In this document: positions 1 through 6,264 of the stretch, in pieces
Position numbering within the stretch: the first letter of the stretch is position 1
Layout of the letters: every line of letters begins with the position of its first letter
Assembly: GCF_001320245.1 (NCBI RefSeq)
Contig: NZ_BCBA01000005.1
Coordinates: forward strand, 1 to 64,000
Origin: Pseudomonas sp. NBRC 111124
Lineage (GTDB): Bacteria > Pseudomonadota > Gammaproteobacteria > Pseudomonadales > Pseudomonadaceae
Length of the DNA: 64,000 nt
Direction of reading: 5' to 3'
The notes under the pieces: model-generated
Seen by the model: the letters and a program-made list of their open reading frames with translations, nothing else
Told to the model about the DNA's origin: nothing
Database searches by the model: none
Program-made: the position numbers and the translations under genes

Positions 1-20
1 TTCACCCGCGAAGAGGCCGG
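1..20. repeat. REP element fragment cut by the left window edge
   Basis: The first 20 bases contain CCCGCGAAGAGGCCGG, which matches the terminal half of the REP inverted repeats seen at about 25.7, 44.6 and 55.2 kb (CCCGCGAA followed by a GGCCGG-like end). The other arm would lie outside the window. Confidence 0.5.
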
Positions 21-136
21 ACGGTGTATCATCCGCCCCCCAAATCATTAAAAAGCTACGTCGCACGCTGCCCGCCAGCCCTGCGACCGTCTGGCGTTGC
101 GCCAGAATCGACAATGGACTAACGGACTACACCATC

Positions 137-385
137 GTGACCCAAGCCAAACCCCTTGCCCTGCTGGCCTTCACCCTGACCCTGGGCGCCTGCGCCAGCG
201 ATCCCGCCCCGCACCCTGCCAGCAACCTGGACTGGAACACCCCCGGCATGCAGCTGGGCGGCGACAACGGCCTGCCCCTGCGCGTCGAAAGCCCCTGCCG
301 CAAGCGCGGCTGCGACAACGACAAGCTGTTTTTCAACCCTGGCAAGACCGAACCGAACGTCAACACCATCCACCGCGGCTGGTAA
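137..385 (+). CDS. Small predicted lipoprotein, unknown function
   Basis: This 82-residue protein begins at a GTG with a short hydrophobic signal (about residues 5-18) ending in a lipobox LGAC, so Cys19 is the likely lipidated residue. The mature part is short, polar and has two further cysteine-containing clusters (SPCRKRGCDND), which could form a disulfide in the periplasm. I do not recognise a named domain. It sits between a REP fragment and tRNA-Thr and appears monocistronic. The lipobox and codon bias support a real gene; its role cannot be inferred from the sequence. Confidence 0.75.
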   Translation: MTQAKPLALLAFTLTLGACASDPAPHPASNLDWNTPGMQLGGDNGLPLRVESPCRKRGCDNDKLFFNPGKTEPNVNTIHRGW

Positions 386-443
386 GAAAATATCCTTTTG
401 GGCCGGTGACTTAGGCTATTTTCACGCTTTCGCAAGGAAGTGG

Positions 444-471
444 TTTACAGGCGCCAACCGATCGTTATAAT
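444..471 (+). promoter_or_regulatory. Sigma-70-type promoter of tRNA-Thr
   Basis: A -35 element TTTACA (444-449) and a perfect -10 TATAAT (466-471) are separated by 16 bp. The tRNA begins 12 bases after the -10. Confidence 0.7.
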
Positions 472-482
472 GACGCCCCATT

Positions 483-558
<76 letters not shown>

Positions 559-571
559 TACGCAATACTCA

Positions 572-602
572 AAAGGCTCACCGAAAGGTGGGCCTTTTTT
601 GC
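572..602 (+). terminator. Rho-independent terminator after tRNA-Thr
   Basis: The stem AAGGCTCACC/GGTGGGCCTT with a GAAA tetraloop is followed by a run of six T. Confidence 0.85.
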
Positions 603-676
603 TTTCAGCGTGCTGCACCCCTATGCTCGATCAGGCATCAGCGCCGACAGGTAAAGTGGATAGCAGGGGCAGAACA

Positions 677-1096
677 TCAGACGGTAACGTGCAAACGAAC
701 CTCGATGTTGCCGCGGGTAGCGTTGGAGTATGGGCACACCTGATGGGCCGCCTCCACCAACGCTTGTGCATCAGCTTGCTCCAGCCCTGGCAAGTTGATG
801 TTCAGGTCGACATCCAGGCCAAACCCACCCGGAATCTGGCCAATACCGACCTGGGCCGTGATCGAGGCGTCGGCTGGAATGCGGCGTTTGCTCTGGCTGG
901 CGACGAACTTCAGTGCACCAATGAAGCAAGCAGAATAGCCCGCGGCAAACAATTGCTCAGGGTTGGTGCCATCACCACCGGCACCGCCCAGTTCCTTCGG
1001 CGTGCTCAATTTTACATCGAGGATATTGTCGCTGGAGATGGCTCGGCCATCACGACCACCGGTTGAGGTCGCGGTTGCGGTATAGAGAACGTTCAT
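677..1096 (-). CDS. ohr: Organic hydroperoxide resistance protein (Ohr/OsmC family)
   Basis: The 139-residue protein matches the Ohr family in length and layout. Ohr is a cytosolic, lipoyl-dependent thiol peroxidase that reduces organic and fatty acid hydroperoxides to alcohols. The peroxidatic cysteine is C57 in GYSACF, the resolving cysteine is C121 in VCPYS, and the conserved early arginine region GGRDGRA is present. Its usual MarR-type repressor OhrR is not next to it; an AraC-type regulator lies upstream on the same strand. The 120-bp gap before that regulator leaves room for its own promoter. Confidence 0.93.
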   Translation of the reverse strand: MNVLYTATATSTGGRDGRAISSDNILDVKLSTPKELGGAGGDGTNPEQLFAAGYSACFIGALKFVASQSKRRIPADASITAQVGIGQIPGGFGLDVDLNINLPGLEQADAQALVEAAHQVCPYSNATRGNIEVRLHVTV

Positions 1097-1217
1097 GGCT
1101 TTCCTTATGTTTGAATGCCTATTGGCGCTTTGAATGCTTGGCTGCCAACAGCGCGCAAGAGGTCATCGACCCGGTATGGGCCTTACGGGCTTTTGAATCA
1201 AGTGTTTGTAAAGCGTC

Positions 1218-1619
1218 TCAAGCCGCCGATGAACTCTGGCGGTTCGCTTGTTGCTGCCAGGCCTGCGGTGTCATGCCTTCTGCCTTCACGAAGGTGCGGC
1301 AGAAGTGCGATTGATCGCAGAAGCCGCATTCCAGTGCGATGTCTGCAAGCAACATCGTGGAGCTCTTCAATAACGCCCTGCTCTTCATGACCCGCTGTTC
1401 ACGCAGCCATCGCTGCGGTGCCATCTGGGTACTGTTCTTGAACATGCGTGAGAAGTGACTGCGCGACAATGCGCACGCTTGGGCCAGTTCCGTCACGGTG
1501 ATGCCGGTATCCAGCCTGTCCAGCATGAGTTGTTTGGCAGTGCGTATCTGCCAGGCGCTGAGCTGCCCTGTCGAAGCCAGTGCAAACGTCGCCAGCACAG
1601 TAGATGGGTCCTTGTTCAT
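1218..1619 (-). CDS. Short AraC-family transcriptional regulator (DNA-binding domain only)
   Basis: About 133 residues are almost entirely the two-helix-turn-helix AraC DNA-binding domain: the first HTH reads ITVTELAQACALSRSHFSRMF and the second lies near DIALECGFCDQSHFCRTF. No ligand-binding domain is present, so it resembles the short MarA/SoxS-like group in layout. I chose the ATG at 1619 (MNKD); an in-frame ATG two codons earlier is possible. It lies 50-60 bp downstream of the YcaC-like hydrolase on the same strand and may be co-transcribed with it. Its targets are unknown. Confidence 0.85.
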   Translation of the reverse strand: MNKDPSTVLATFALASTGQLSAWQIRTAKQLMLDRLDTGITVTELAQACALSRSHFSRMFKNSTQMAPQRWLREQRVMKSRALLKSSTMLLADIALECGFCDQSHFCRTFVKAEGMTPQAWQQQANRQSSSAA

Positions 1620-1675
1620 ACACATCCATTCTCACATGTTCAGGAACAGCCCCCAGGGCAGGGGCTGGCGATGGC

Positions 1676-2362
1676 TCAGATAGAGGCGGCGACAGGCGCC
1701 AAGGTGGGGCCGTGCTGCACACGCTCAGGCGCCTTGTGCACCATGGTGTAGGCGTAGTCGACGCCCATGCCGTAGGCACCGGAATGCTCGCGTACGAGGT
1801 CCATTACGGCGTCGTAGGTGTCGCGGTTTTTCCAGTCGCGTTGCCATTCCAGCAGCACTTGCTGCCAGGTCACCGGCACGACGCCGGCCTGGATCATGCG
1901 CTGCATGGCGTAGTCGTGGGCTTCTTTGGTGGTACCGCCGGAGGCGTCGGCAACCATGTAGATTTCATAGCCGGCATCGTTCATGGCCGACAGGGCGAAG
2001 GTGGCGTTGCAGACCTCGGTCCACAAGCCGGAGACGATGATCTTGTTGCGGCCGTTCTTCTTGAGTGCGTCGCGCACCTTCTGGTCGTCCCAGGAGTTCA
2101 TCGAGGTGCGTTCCAGCAGCGGGGCATCCGGGAACACGGCGAGCAGTTCGGGGTAGGTGTGACCGGAGAAGCTCTCTGTCTCGACCGTGGTGAAGGTGGT
2201 CGGGATGTTGAAGATCTTCGCTGCCTTGGCCAGGCCAACGGTATTGTTCTTCAGTGTTTGCCGGTCGATGCTCTGAACGCCGAAGGCCATCTGTGGCTGC
2301 TGATCGATGAAGATCAGTTGGCTGTTCAGTGGAGTCAGTACTTCGGTTTTAGGATTGCTCAT
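1676..2362 (-). CDS. YcaC-like isochorismatase-family hydrolase
   Basis: The 228-residue protein has the isochorismatase-like cysteine hydrolase fold. Asp20 (LIFIDQQ), Arg85 (LLERTS) and Cys118 (WTEVCNA) fall where the Asp/Arg/Cys catalytic set of the YcaC branch is expected, and TEVC is the usual nucleophile motif. The C-terminal part (TWQQVLLEWQRDW) also resembles YcaC. Substrates of this branch are poorly known; hydrolysis of a C-N bond is likely. It is transcribed divergently from a RidA-family gene across a promoter holding two palindromes, suggesting shared control. Confidence 0.85.
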   Translation of the reverse strand: MSNPKTEVLTPLNSQLIFIDQQPQMAFGVQSIDRQTLKNNTVGLAKAAKIFNIPTTFTTVETESFSGHTYPELLAVFPDAPLLERTSMNSWDDQKVRDALKKNGRNKIIVSGLWTEVCNATFALSAMNDAGYEIYMVADASGGTTKEAHDYAMQRMIQAGVVPVTWQQVLLEWQRDWKNRDTYDAVMDLVREHSGAYGMGVDYAYTMVHKAPERVQHGPTLAPVAASI

Positions 2363-2475
2363 GTTTGTTTCCTTTCAACTTTGTGATGTTCAGAGGCACC
2401 CGTAGCCACGAGTACACACCTCAGCGTCGTTGCTTGAGGACGAGCAAAAGATAACGAAACAAATCGGCTTTCGGT

Positions 2476-2513
2476 GGCGCACTTTTGCGCCTCTACTGGC
2501 GCATTCATGCGCC
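2476..2513. promoter_or_regulatory. Two tandem palindromic operators in the divergent promoter
   Basis: Two copies of GGCGCA-N4-TGCGCC occur at 2476-2491 and 2498-2513, with start points 22 bp apart, about two helical turns. They lie in the 228-bp gap between the YcaC-like hydrolase (minus) and the RidA-like gene (plus). The arrangement suggests cooperative binding of a dimeric regulator, most simply the LysR protein at 3073-4041. Confidence 0.65.
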
Positions 2514-2590
2514 ATGAACTTTGTCCTTTCGCTGCTAGCATTCGCGCACCCATCCGGATCGAACCGATCCTTTATGCGCAGGAGAATGCA

Positions 2591-3052
2591 ATGGCAGCTT
2601 CACAACCGTTGAACAAACAGACCGCCTACTGGGGCGTTTCCTGGGAGGAGGCTTATGGCTATCCGCAGGCACGGCGGATAGGCAACGAGATCTACGTATC
2701 CGGGCAGTTCAACCATGACGAGGAAGGCAATCTGGTAGCGCCGGCGCCGCTTGATGCCGACGGCAAGCCCAGTGACTTTTCCACGATGGGCGAGCAGATG
2801 CGGGTCGCTTACGACAACATTGCGAAGTTGTTGGCCCTGTATGGCGCAACATTGCAGGATGTTGTCGAGGAAACGCTGTATGTGCTGGATATGGACGCTG
2901 CGTTCGCGGTAGTCGGCAACGTGCGCAAGGCGGCCTATGGCATTGAGCGGCCTCAGTGCGCGAGCAATATCATTGGGGTGTCGAGGCTTGCCCAGCGCCC
3001 GCAGCTGATCGAGATCGTGTGCAAGGCCGTGATAGGCGCCCGGGGCATCTGA
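2591..3052 (+). CDS. RidA (YjgF/YER057c/UK114) family protein, probably without the catalytic arginine
   Basis: I chose the ATG at 2591 because AGGAGA lies just upstream; the longer reading from 2474 would start inside the operator region. The 153-residue product shows the RidA fold signature (YVSGQ near the start, then RPQCASNIIGVSRLA and a final IEIVCKAVI). By eye the arginine that makes RidA an imine/enamine deaminase appears to be replaced by a small polar residue, so this is likelier one of the Rid subfamilies linked to specialised catabolism. Neighbours are a YcaC-like hydrolase and a LysR regulator. Confidence 0.85.
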   Translation: MAASQPLNKQTAYWGVSWEEAYGYPQARRIGNEIYVSGQFNHDEEGNLVAPAPLDADGKPSDFSTMGEQMRVAYDNIAKLLALYGATLQDVVEETLYVLDMDAAFAVVGNVRKAAYGIERPQCASNIIGVSRLAQRPQLIEIVCKAVIGARGI

Positions 3053-3072
3053 GCCGCGCTCCCGGTTTCGGT

Positions 3073-4041
3073 TTACGTGGCCGGGGGTGCCAGTTGCCCC
3101 TCGACCAGGGGCTTTTGATTGGCCACGGCAGCGGCGCAGAAGGTCATGAAGGCTTTGACGCGCCACGACTTACGAATGTCCTGGTGGGTCAATAGCCACA
3201 ACTCGTCCTGAAGCTCTGGCACCACAGGGCCTGCGCGCACCAGCCCTGGGGTCATGTCGCCCAGCATGCAGGGCAGAAACCCATACCCCAGGCCCGCCGC
3301 GATCGCAGCACTGGCGGCTGCCACCGAATCGGTGCGGTAGGCGATGCGCTCGGCTGGGACTCTGCTTTCGACATAGCTCGTCGCCCTCAAACCGCAGAGC
3401 GCCGAGGAGTATGACACCCAGTCCTGGCCGTCTTCGAAAAGCGGCAAGGCCGTCATCTGCCTGGCGCTGCAATAGGGTGCCCAGGCAATGTTCGCCAATT
3501 TGCGGCCCACCAGGCTTTCTGCAGGTTTCCTGGTCGCGCGAATCGCGATATCCGATTCATCCCGGGCAAGGCTGAGGGTTTGATTGCCCACCAGCACCTC
3601 GATGGTGATCCCCTCGTTCAGGGCTTTGAAGTCCGCGATGATGGGGGTGAAGAAGTGCAGCAGCAGCGAGTCGCTGGTGGTGATGCGAAGTTTCCCGAGG
3701 GGGCCTTGGCCTGCACGCGAAACACGCCGGGTGACGCTGACGATATCCAGCTCCACGCGCTCGGCCAGTGCGCGCAACTCTGCACCCTCGGCGGTCAGCA
3801 GATAGCCGGTTTTACGGTGGTCGAACAGCGCTATGCCAAGCGTTCGCTCAACTTGCGCAACACGGCGCGAAACGGTGGAAACATTGATGCCAAGCTTCTT
3901 GGCCGTAGCCGCACGGTTGCCGCAATCACTGAGCGTCTTGATGATCCGCAGGTCGTCCCACGAGAGCTGATTGGCAGCTTCGCCGACGTCCCACTTGGTC
4001 CCTTCAGCGGCAGCCGGTGCTTTTCCAGTTGGCGATTTCAC
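3073..4041 (-). CDS. LysR-family transcriptional regulator
   Basis: The 322-residue protein has an N-terminal winged HTH (about residues 27-85, including NRAATAKKLGINVSTVSRRVAQ) and a periplasmic-binding-like effector domain (about 110-310). The start used is GTG at 4041, which gives an unusually long 26-residue leader before the HTH; I found no better start. It faces the RidA-like gene tail to tail, 20 bp apart. It is the likely regulator of the hydrolase/RidA pair through the palindromes at 2476-2513, but this is inference. Confidence 0.88.
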   Translation of the reverse strand: MKSPTGKAPAAAEGTKWDVGEAANQLSWDDLRIIKTLSDCGNRAATAKKLGINVSTVSRRVAQVERTLGIALFDHRKTGYLLTAEGAELRALAERVELDIVSVTRRVSRAGQGPLGKLRITTSDSLLLHFFTPIIADFKALNEGITIEVLVGNQTLSLARDESDIAIRATRKPAESLVGRKLANIAWAPYCSARQMTALPLFEDGQDWVSYSSALCGLRATSYVESRVPAERIAYRTDSVAAASAAIAAGLGYGFLPCMLGDMTPGLVRAGPVVPELQDELWLLTHQDIRKSWRVKAFMTFCAAAVANQKPLVEGQLAPPAT

Positions 4042-4135
4042 ACAGTTCGTTCCAGATGCGAAGGCGCTGATGATACGAGATCTTGGGAAGCTCGTGCTTG
4101 AACGCCGTCAGCAGATCCTCAACGACCTTCGGCAC
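4004..4135 (-). CDS. Possible 43-aa small protein overlapping the lysR start
   Basis: Reading from a GTG at 4135 (AGGCGA a few bases upstream) to TGA at 4004 gives 43 residues with a convincingly protein-like composition: a hydrophilic amphipathic stretch containing LLTAFKHELPKIS, then RLRIWNELCEIANW. It begins just after the terminator at 4157-4180 and overlaps the annotated start of the LysR gene by 38 nt in another frame, which would allow translational coupling. It could instead be the remnant 3' end of a larger gene. I recognise no family. Confidence 0.4.
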   Translation of the reverse strand: MPKVVEDLLTAFKHELPKISYHQRLRIWNELCEIANWKSTGCR

Positions 4136-4156
4136 TTGCAGTCGCCTGCCATGGAT

Positions 4157-4180
4157 ACGAAAAAGCTCACCACGCGGTGA
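4157..4180 (-). terminator. Rho-independent terminator of higBA
   Basis: On the minus strand a GCTCACC/GGTGAGC stem is followed by TTTTT. It lies 20-45 bp after the higA stop codon. Confidence 0.75.
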
Positions 4181-4201
4181 GCCATTTTATTTGCCGAGCA
4201 C

Positions 4202-4675
4202 TTAAACCACCCCATGCATGAAGAACTCCACAGGCACCTTAAAAAACTCAGCAAACCCCTTAATCTGAGCAACTGTCATTTTCCGCTTGTTGTTCAATAT
4301 CTCCGACACCGCACTCTGGCTCGCAATCGCAGCCAAGTCTTTCTGTTTTACATCGCGGTCAAACATCAGAAACTGCAAGGCCTCTGATTGAGTAGCGAAG
4401 GGAACCAGTACCGTTTCACGTTCGTACTCATACACGCGATCCGTCACCATCACGGCAAAGCGAGCTGCCGCGTGTTCTTCGCTACCTGCATGGGAGTAAA
4501 GCTCATCGATCAGCTTCATCCGCCCCTGCAGATCAGTATCGTCCTGTATCGGATCGTGACAAGCAGCCAGCAGCTGAGCCAAGGTCGTGGCTTGCTCGTC
4601 AAGCCCTGCAAGTAGGGGTGAAATGTTAGCGATGAAGGCATCCAGCCCAGCGGCTTCGACTTTTTCTCGCTTCAT
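4202..4675 (-). CDS. higA: HigA-like antitoxin with C-terminal HTH
   Basis: The 157-residue protein ends in an XRE-type helix-turn-helix (about residues 108-150: DVKQKDLAAIASQSAVSEIL, then KMTVAQIKGFAEFFKVP). This is the layout of the larger HigA2/YgjM antitoxins that neutralise HigB and repress their own operon. It follows higB after 23 bp on the same strand, the toxin-first order typical of higBA. A strong terminator follows. The family assignment is confident; activity is not shown. Confidence 0.87.
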   Translation of the reverse strand: MKREKVEAAGLDAFIANISPLLAGLDEQATTLAQLLAACHDPIQDDTDLQGRMKLIDELYSHAGSEEHAAARFAVMVTDRVYEYERETVLVPFATQSEALQFLMFDRDVKQKDLAAIASQSAVSEILNNKRKMTVAQIKGFAEFFKVPVEFFMHGVV

Positions 4676-4698
4676 GTTGTCACCTTCAAATTCGTCAA

Positions 4699-5052
4699 TT
4701 ACTTAACATCGCGTCTGCACCACTTGTCGTATTCAGCGTGCGACAGAATGGCCTTGATGTAGATGATGCCTGAGGCTCCGTTGATCCAAGCGACAACCCT
4801 GCACTCGGTTTTCTTGATATCAAATATATAGATATCCAGCGGCCCCTTCTGGCTTGCAGGTTTCAATTTCGAGTGAGCAACCCGATCAACGTTCCACCCC
4901 GATGCGGTTAACCACGTCTGCCGGAGCTGCTCAAAAGACTCGAAGCGCAGGGCAGCCCTGTCGAATGTGTTCAGCCACAAGCTCAAAGGTGCCTTCCATT
5001 GCGCATGGGCCTCGATGGCCTTTGTAACCGCCGCTTTAGTAATCACCCGCAT
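4699..5052 (-). CDS. higB: HigB-family toxin (mRNA interferase)
   Basis: The 117-residue protein matches the HigB_toxin family: a central sheet with CRVVAWINGASGIIYIKA followed by the hallmark LSHAEYDKW near the C-terminus. Family members are ribosome-associated endoribonucleases that cleave translated mRNA and are held in check by the downstream HigA. The ORF is full length and intact. The 5' side carries a perfect inverted repeat (5087-5137) that may act in autoregulation. Confidence 0.88.
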   Translation of the reverse strand: MRVITKAAVTKAIEAHAQWKAPLSLWLNTFDRAALRFESFEQLRQTWLTASGWNVDRVAHSKLKPASQKGPLDIYIFDIKKTECRVVAWINGASGIIYIKAILSHAEYDKWCRRDVK

Positions 5053-5086
5053 TTTTTCTTGTTCCGGCGTCCCGAGCAGAGACGAA

Positions 5087-5137
5087 AATATTCCAGATCC
5101 AGATATCTGTCAAGCAGATATCTGGATCTGGAATATT
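5087..5137. repeat. Perfect 23-bp inverted repeat with 5-nt loop upstream of higB
   Basis: The left arm (5087-5109) begins AATATTCCAG and ends CAGATATCTG. The right arm (5115-5137) is its exact reverse complement and the loop is TCAAG. Each arm itself ends in the 10-bp palindrome CAGATATCTG, so four half-sites are packed in 51 bp. It starts 35 bp upstream of the higB start codon. It could be an operator for HigA or a strong hairpin in the leader; it lacks a T-run. Confidence 0.8.
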
Positions 5138-5316
5138 CAGCATTGGAAGTGGCGGGCACGGCCTTCGCAGGACGAGCCGCCCCGCGACGGATAAGCCGAC
5201 GATGGGCTGCACCGCGCGACGAGTGGCGAAGATCGAAAATCAACAGGTTGGCATAATGGCATCGCGACTTACCCGCCTGTCCGTCTATTCACTCCGCCGT
5301 TGCGAGCCCCTCTGTA
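5138..5316. other. Intergenic stretch with no recognisable gene
   Basis: Apart from the hairpin at its left edge, I see no RNA gene, no terminator and no convincing ORF here. A GGCATAATGG sequence near 5251 might be part of a promoter for the 66-aa ORF that follows. Confidence 0.4.
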
Positions 5317-5517
5317 ATGAATGCCGAAATCCGTTACTCGATCATCCTGGAGCACAACGCTGAAGTGCTGCTTGCCAACGCCTCCATGGCACAGGTCGAG
5401 GCATTCTGGGATGCCAACGACTCTCGATACTTTGGCTTGCGCATGGAAGACCCATGCGGGGCACATGTGCGCGTCATGGTTACCGATGAAATGCCAGATG
5501 AAGAGGCTGTGCTGTAG
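5317..5517 (+). CDS. Small acidic hypothetical protein
   Basis: The 66-residue ORF encodes an acidic soluble protein with no signal or membrane segment (it starts MNAEIRYSIILEHNAEVLL and ends DEMPDEEAVL). I recognise no domain. Codon use is compatible with the neighbours but the upstream ribosome-binding site is weak. It sits between two toxin-antitoxin modules, a common place for small accessory genes. It could be real or a chance ORF. Confidence 0.5.
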   Translation: MNAEIRYSIILEHNAEVLLANASMAQVEAFWDANDSRYFGLRMEDPCGAHVRVMVTDEMPDEEAVL

Positions 5518-5570
5518 CCCCCAACTGCTTGTTCATGGCCTGACGCTGGACGCCTATCGAATATTCGGTC

Positions 5571-5598
5571 TTGATTCAGTCTGAATTCAGACTACGAT
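5571..5598 (+). promoter_or_regulatory. Promoter with embedded palindromic operator for the yefM/parE-like operon
   Basis: The -35 TTGATT (5571-5576) and -10 TACGAT (5593-5598) are 16 bp apart. A perfect 16-bp palindrome, AGTCTGAATTCAGACT, occupies 5578-5593, exactly the spacer, so a bound antitoxin complex would block RNA polymerase. Confidence 0.7.
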
Positions 5599-5627
5599 AT
5601 CGCTATCAAATAAACGAGGACACTCAG

Positions 5628-5876
5628 GTGAGAGTCGAAACCATCAGCTATCTGAAGCGTCACGCGGCAGACCTTGACCTCGCAGAGCCCATGATCGTCA
5701 CGCAGAACGGCACCCCGGCCTACGTCGTCGAGTCGTACGCGGATCGAAAGCAACGTGATGAAGCCATTGCACTGGTCAAGCTGCTAGCCATGGGTTCTCG
5801 CGAGTATGCGAAGGGCAAACACAGTTCCGTAGAAGACCTGAAGGCGCGTCTGTACAAGAAGTTTTCCGAGGAGTAA
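5628..5876 (+). CDS. Phd/YefM-family antitoxin
   Basis: I chose the GTG at 5628 because CGAGGA lies 7 bp upstream and the product then starts [16 protein letters not shown], the usual beginning of this family. The 82-residue protein has the Phd/YefM DNA-binding N-terminal fold with the [18 protein letters not shown] strand pair and a charged C-terminal tail that would wrap the toxin. Such antitoxins repress their own promoter, which fits the palindrome at 5578-5593. The toxin gene starts 10 bp downstream. Confidence 0.85.
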   Translation: MRVETISYLKRHAADLDLAEPMIVTQNGTPAYVVESYADRKQRDEAIALVKLLAMGSREYAKGKHSSVEDLKARLYKKFSEE

Positions 5877-5886
5877 GCGGTAGCGC

Positions 5887-6234
5887 ATGACCAAGCCAAT
5901 CATCCGTTTTACCGATTCCGCCTCGCAAAGCATCGAAGACCAGGTCCATCATCTCGCCGTTTACCACGGCAATCAGGTTGCTCTGCAGAAGATTACCTCG
6001 CTAGTCGACAGCATCGAACAACGGCTGTCGGCCGCGCCGGTTGGCTACCCTGTCAGCCCGCAGGCAAGTGACTTGGGGGTGATGCAATACCGGGAGCTCA
6101 GTCTCGACGGCTACCGGGTCTTCTATGAAATCATCGAGGATGACCACACCATCGCTGTGGAGCTGGTTGTCCGGCAGAAGCAAAGCGTCGAACAAGCACT
6201 GATTCGCTATTGCCTGATCTATCCCCTGACCTAG
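5887..6234 (+). CDS. RelE/ParE-superfamily toxin
   Basis: The 115-residue protein has the compact RelE/ParE fold: N-terminal helices with [14 protein letters not shown], then a sheet carrying [15 protein letters not shown] and the final [15 protein letters not shown]. Family members either cleave ribosome-bound mRNA or inhibit gyrase; the sequence alone does not decide which. It follows a YefM-like antitoxin by 10 bp, the standard antitoxin-first operon. The last residues (about 100-115) extend slightly beyond the usual end. Confidence 0.83.
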   Translation: MTKPIIRFTDSASQSIEDQVHHLAVYHGNQVALQKITSLVDSIEQRLSAAPVGYPVSPQASDLGVMQYRELSLDGYRVFYEIIEDDHTIAVELVVRQKQSVEQALIRYCLIYPLT

Positions 6235-6235
6235 C

Positions 6236-6259
6236 AAAAGGGGCCGGGTTGCGGCCCCA
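6236..6259 (-). terminator. Terminator after the TonB receptor gene
   Basis: The stem GGGGCC/GGCCCC with a 7-nt loop is followed, on the minus strand, by TTTT. It lies directly after the stop codon of the receptor. Confidence 0.65.
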
Positions 6260-6264
6260 ATTGA

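Noticed and set aside
1604..2386. 260-codon plus-strand frame over the YcaC-like hydrolase
   Set aside because: It is the antisense shadow of the hydrolase; composition is low-complexity Val/Gly/His.
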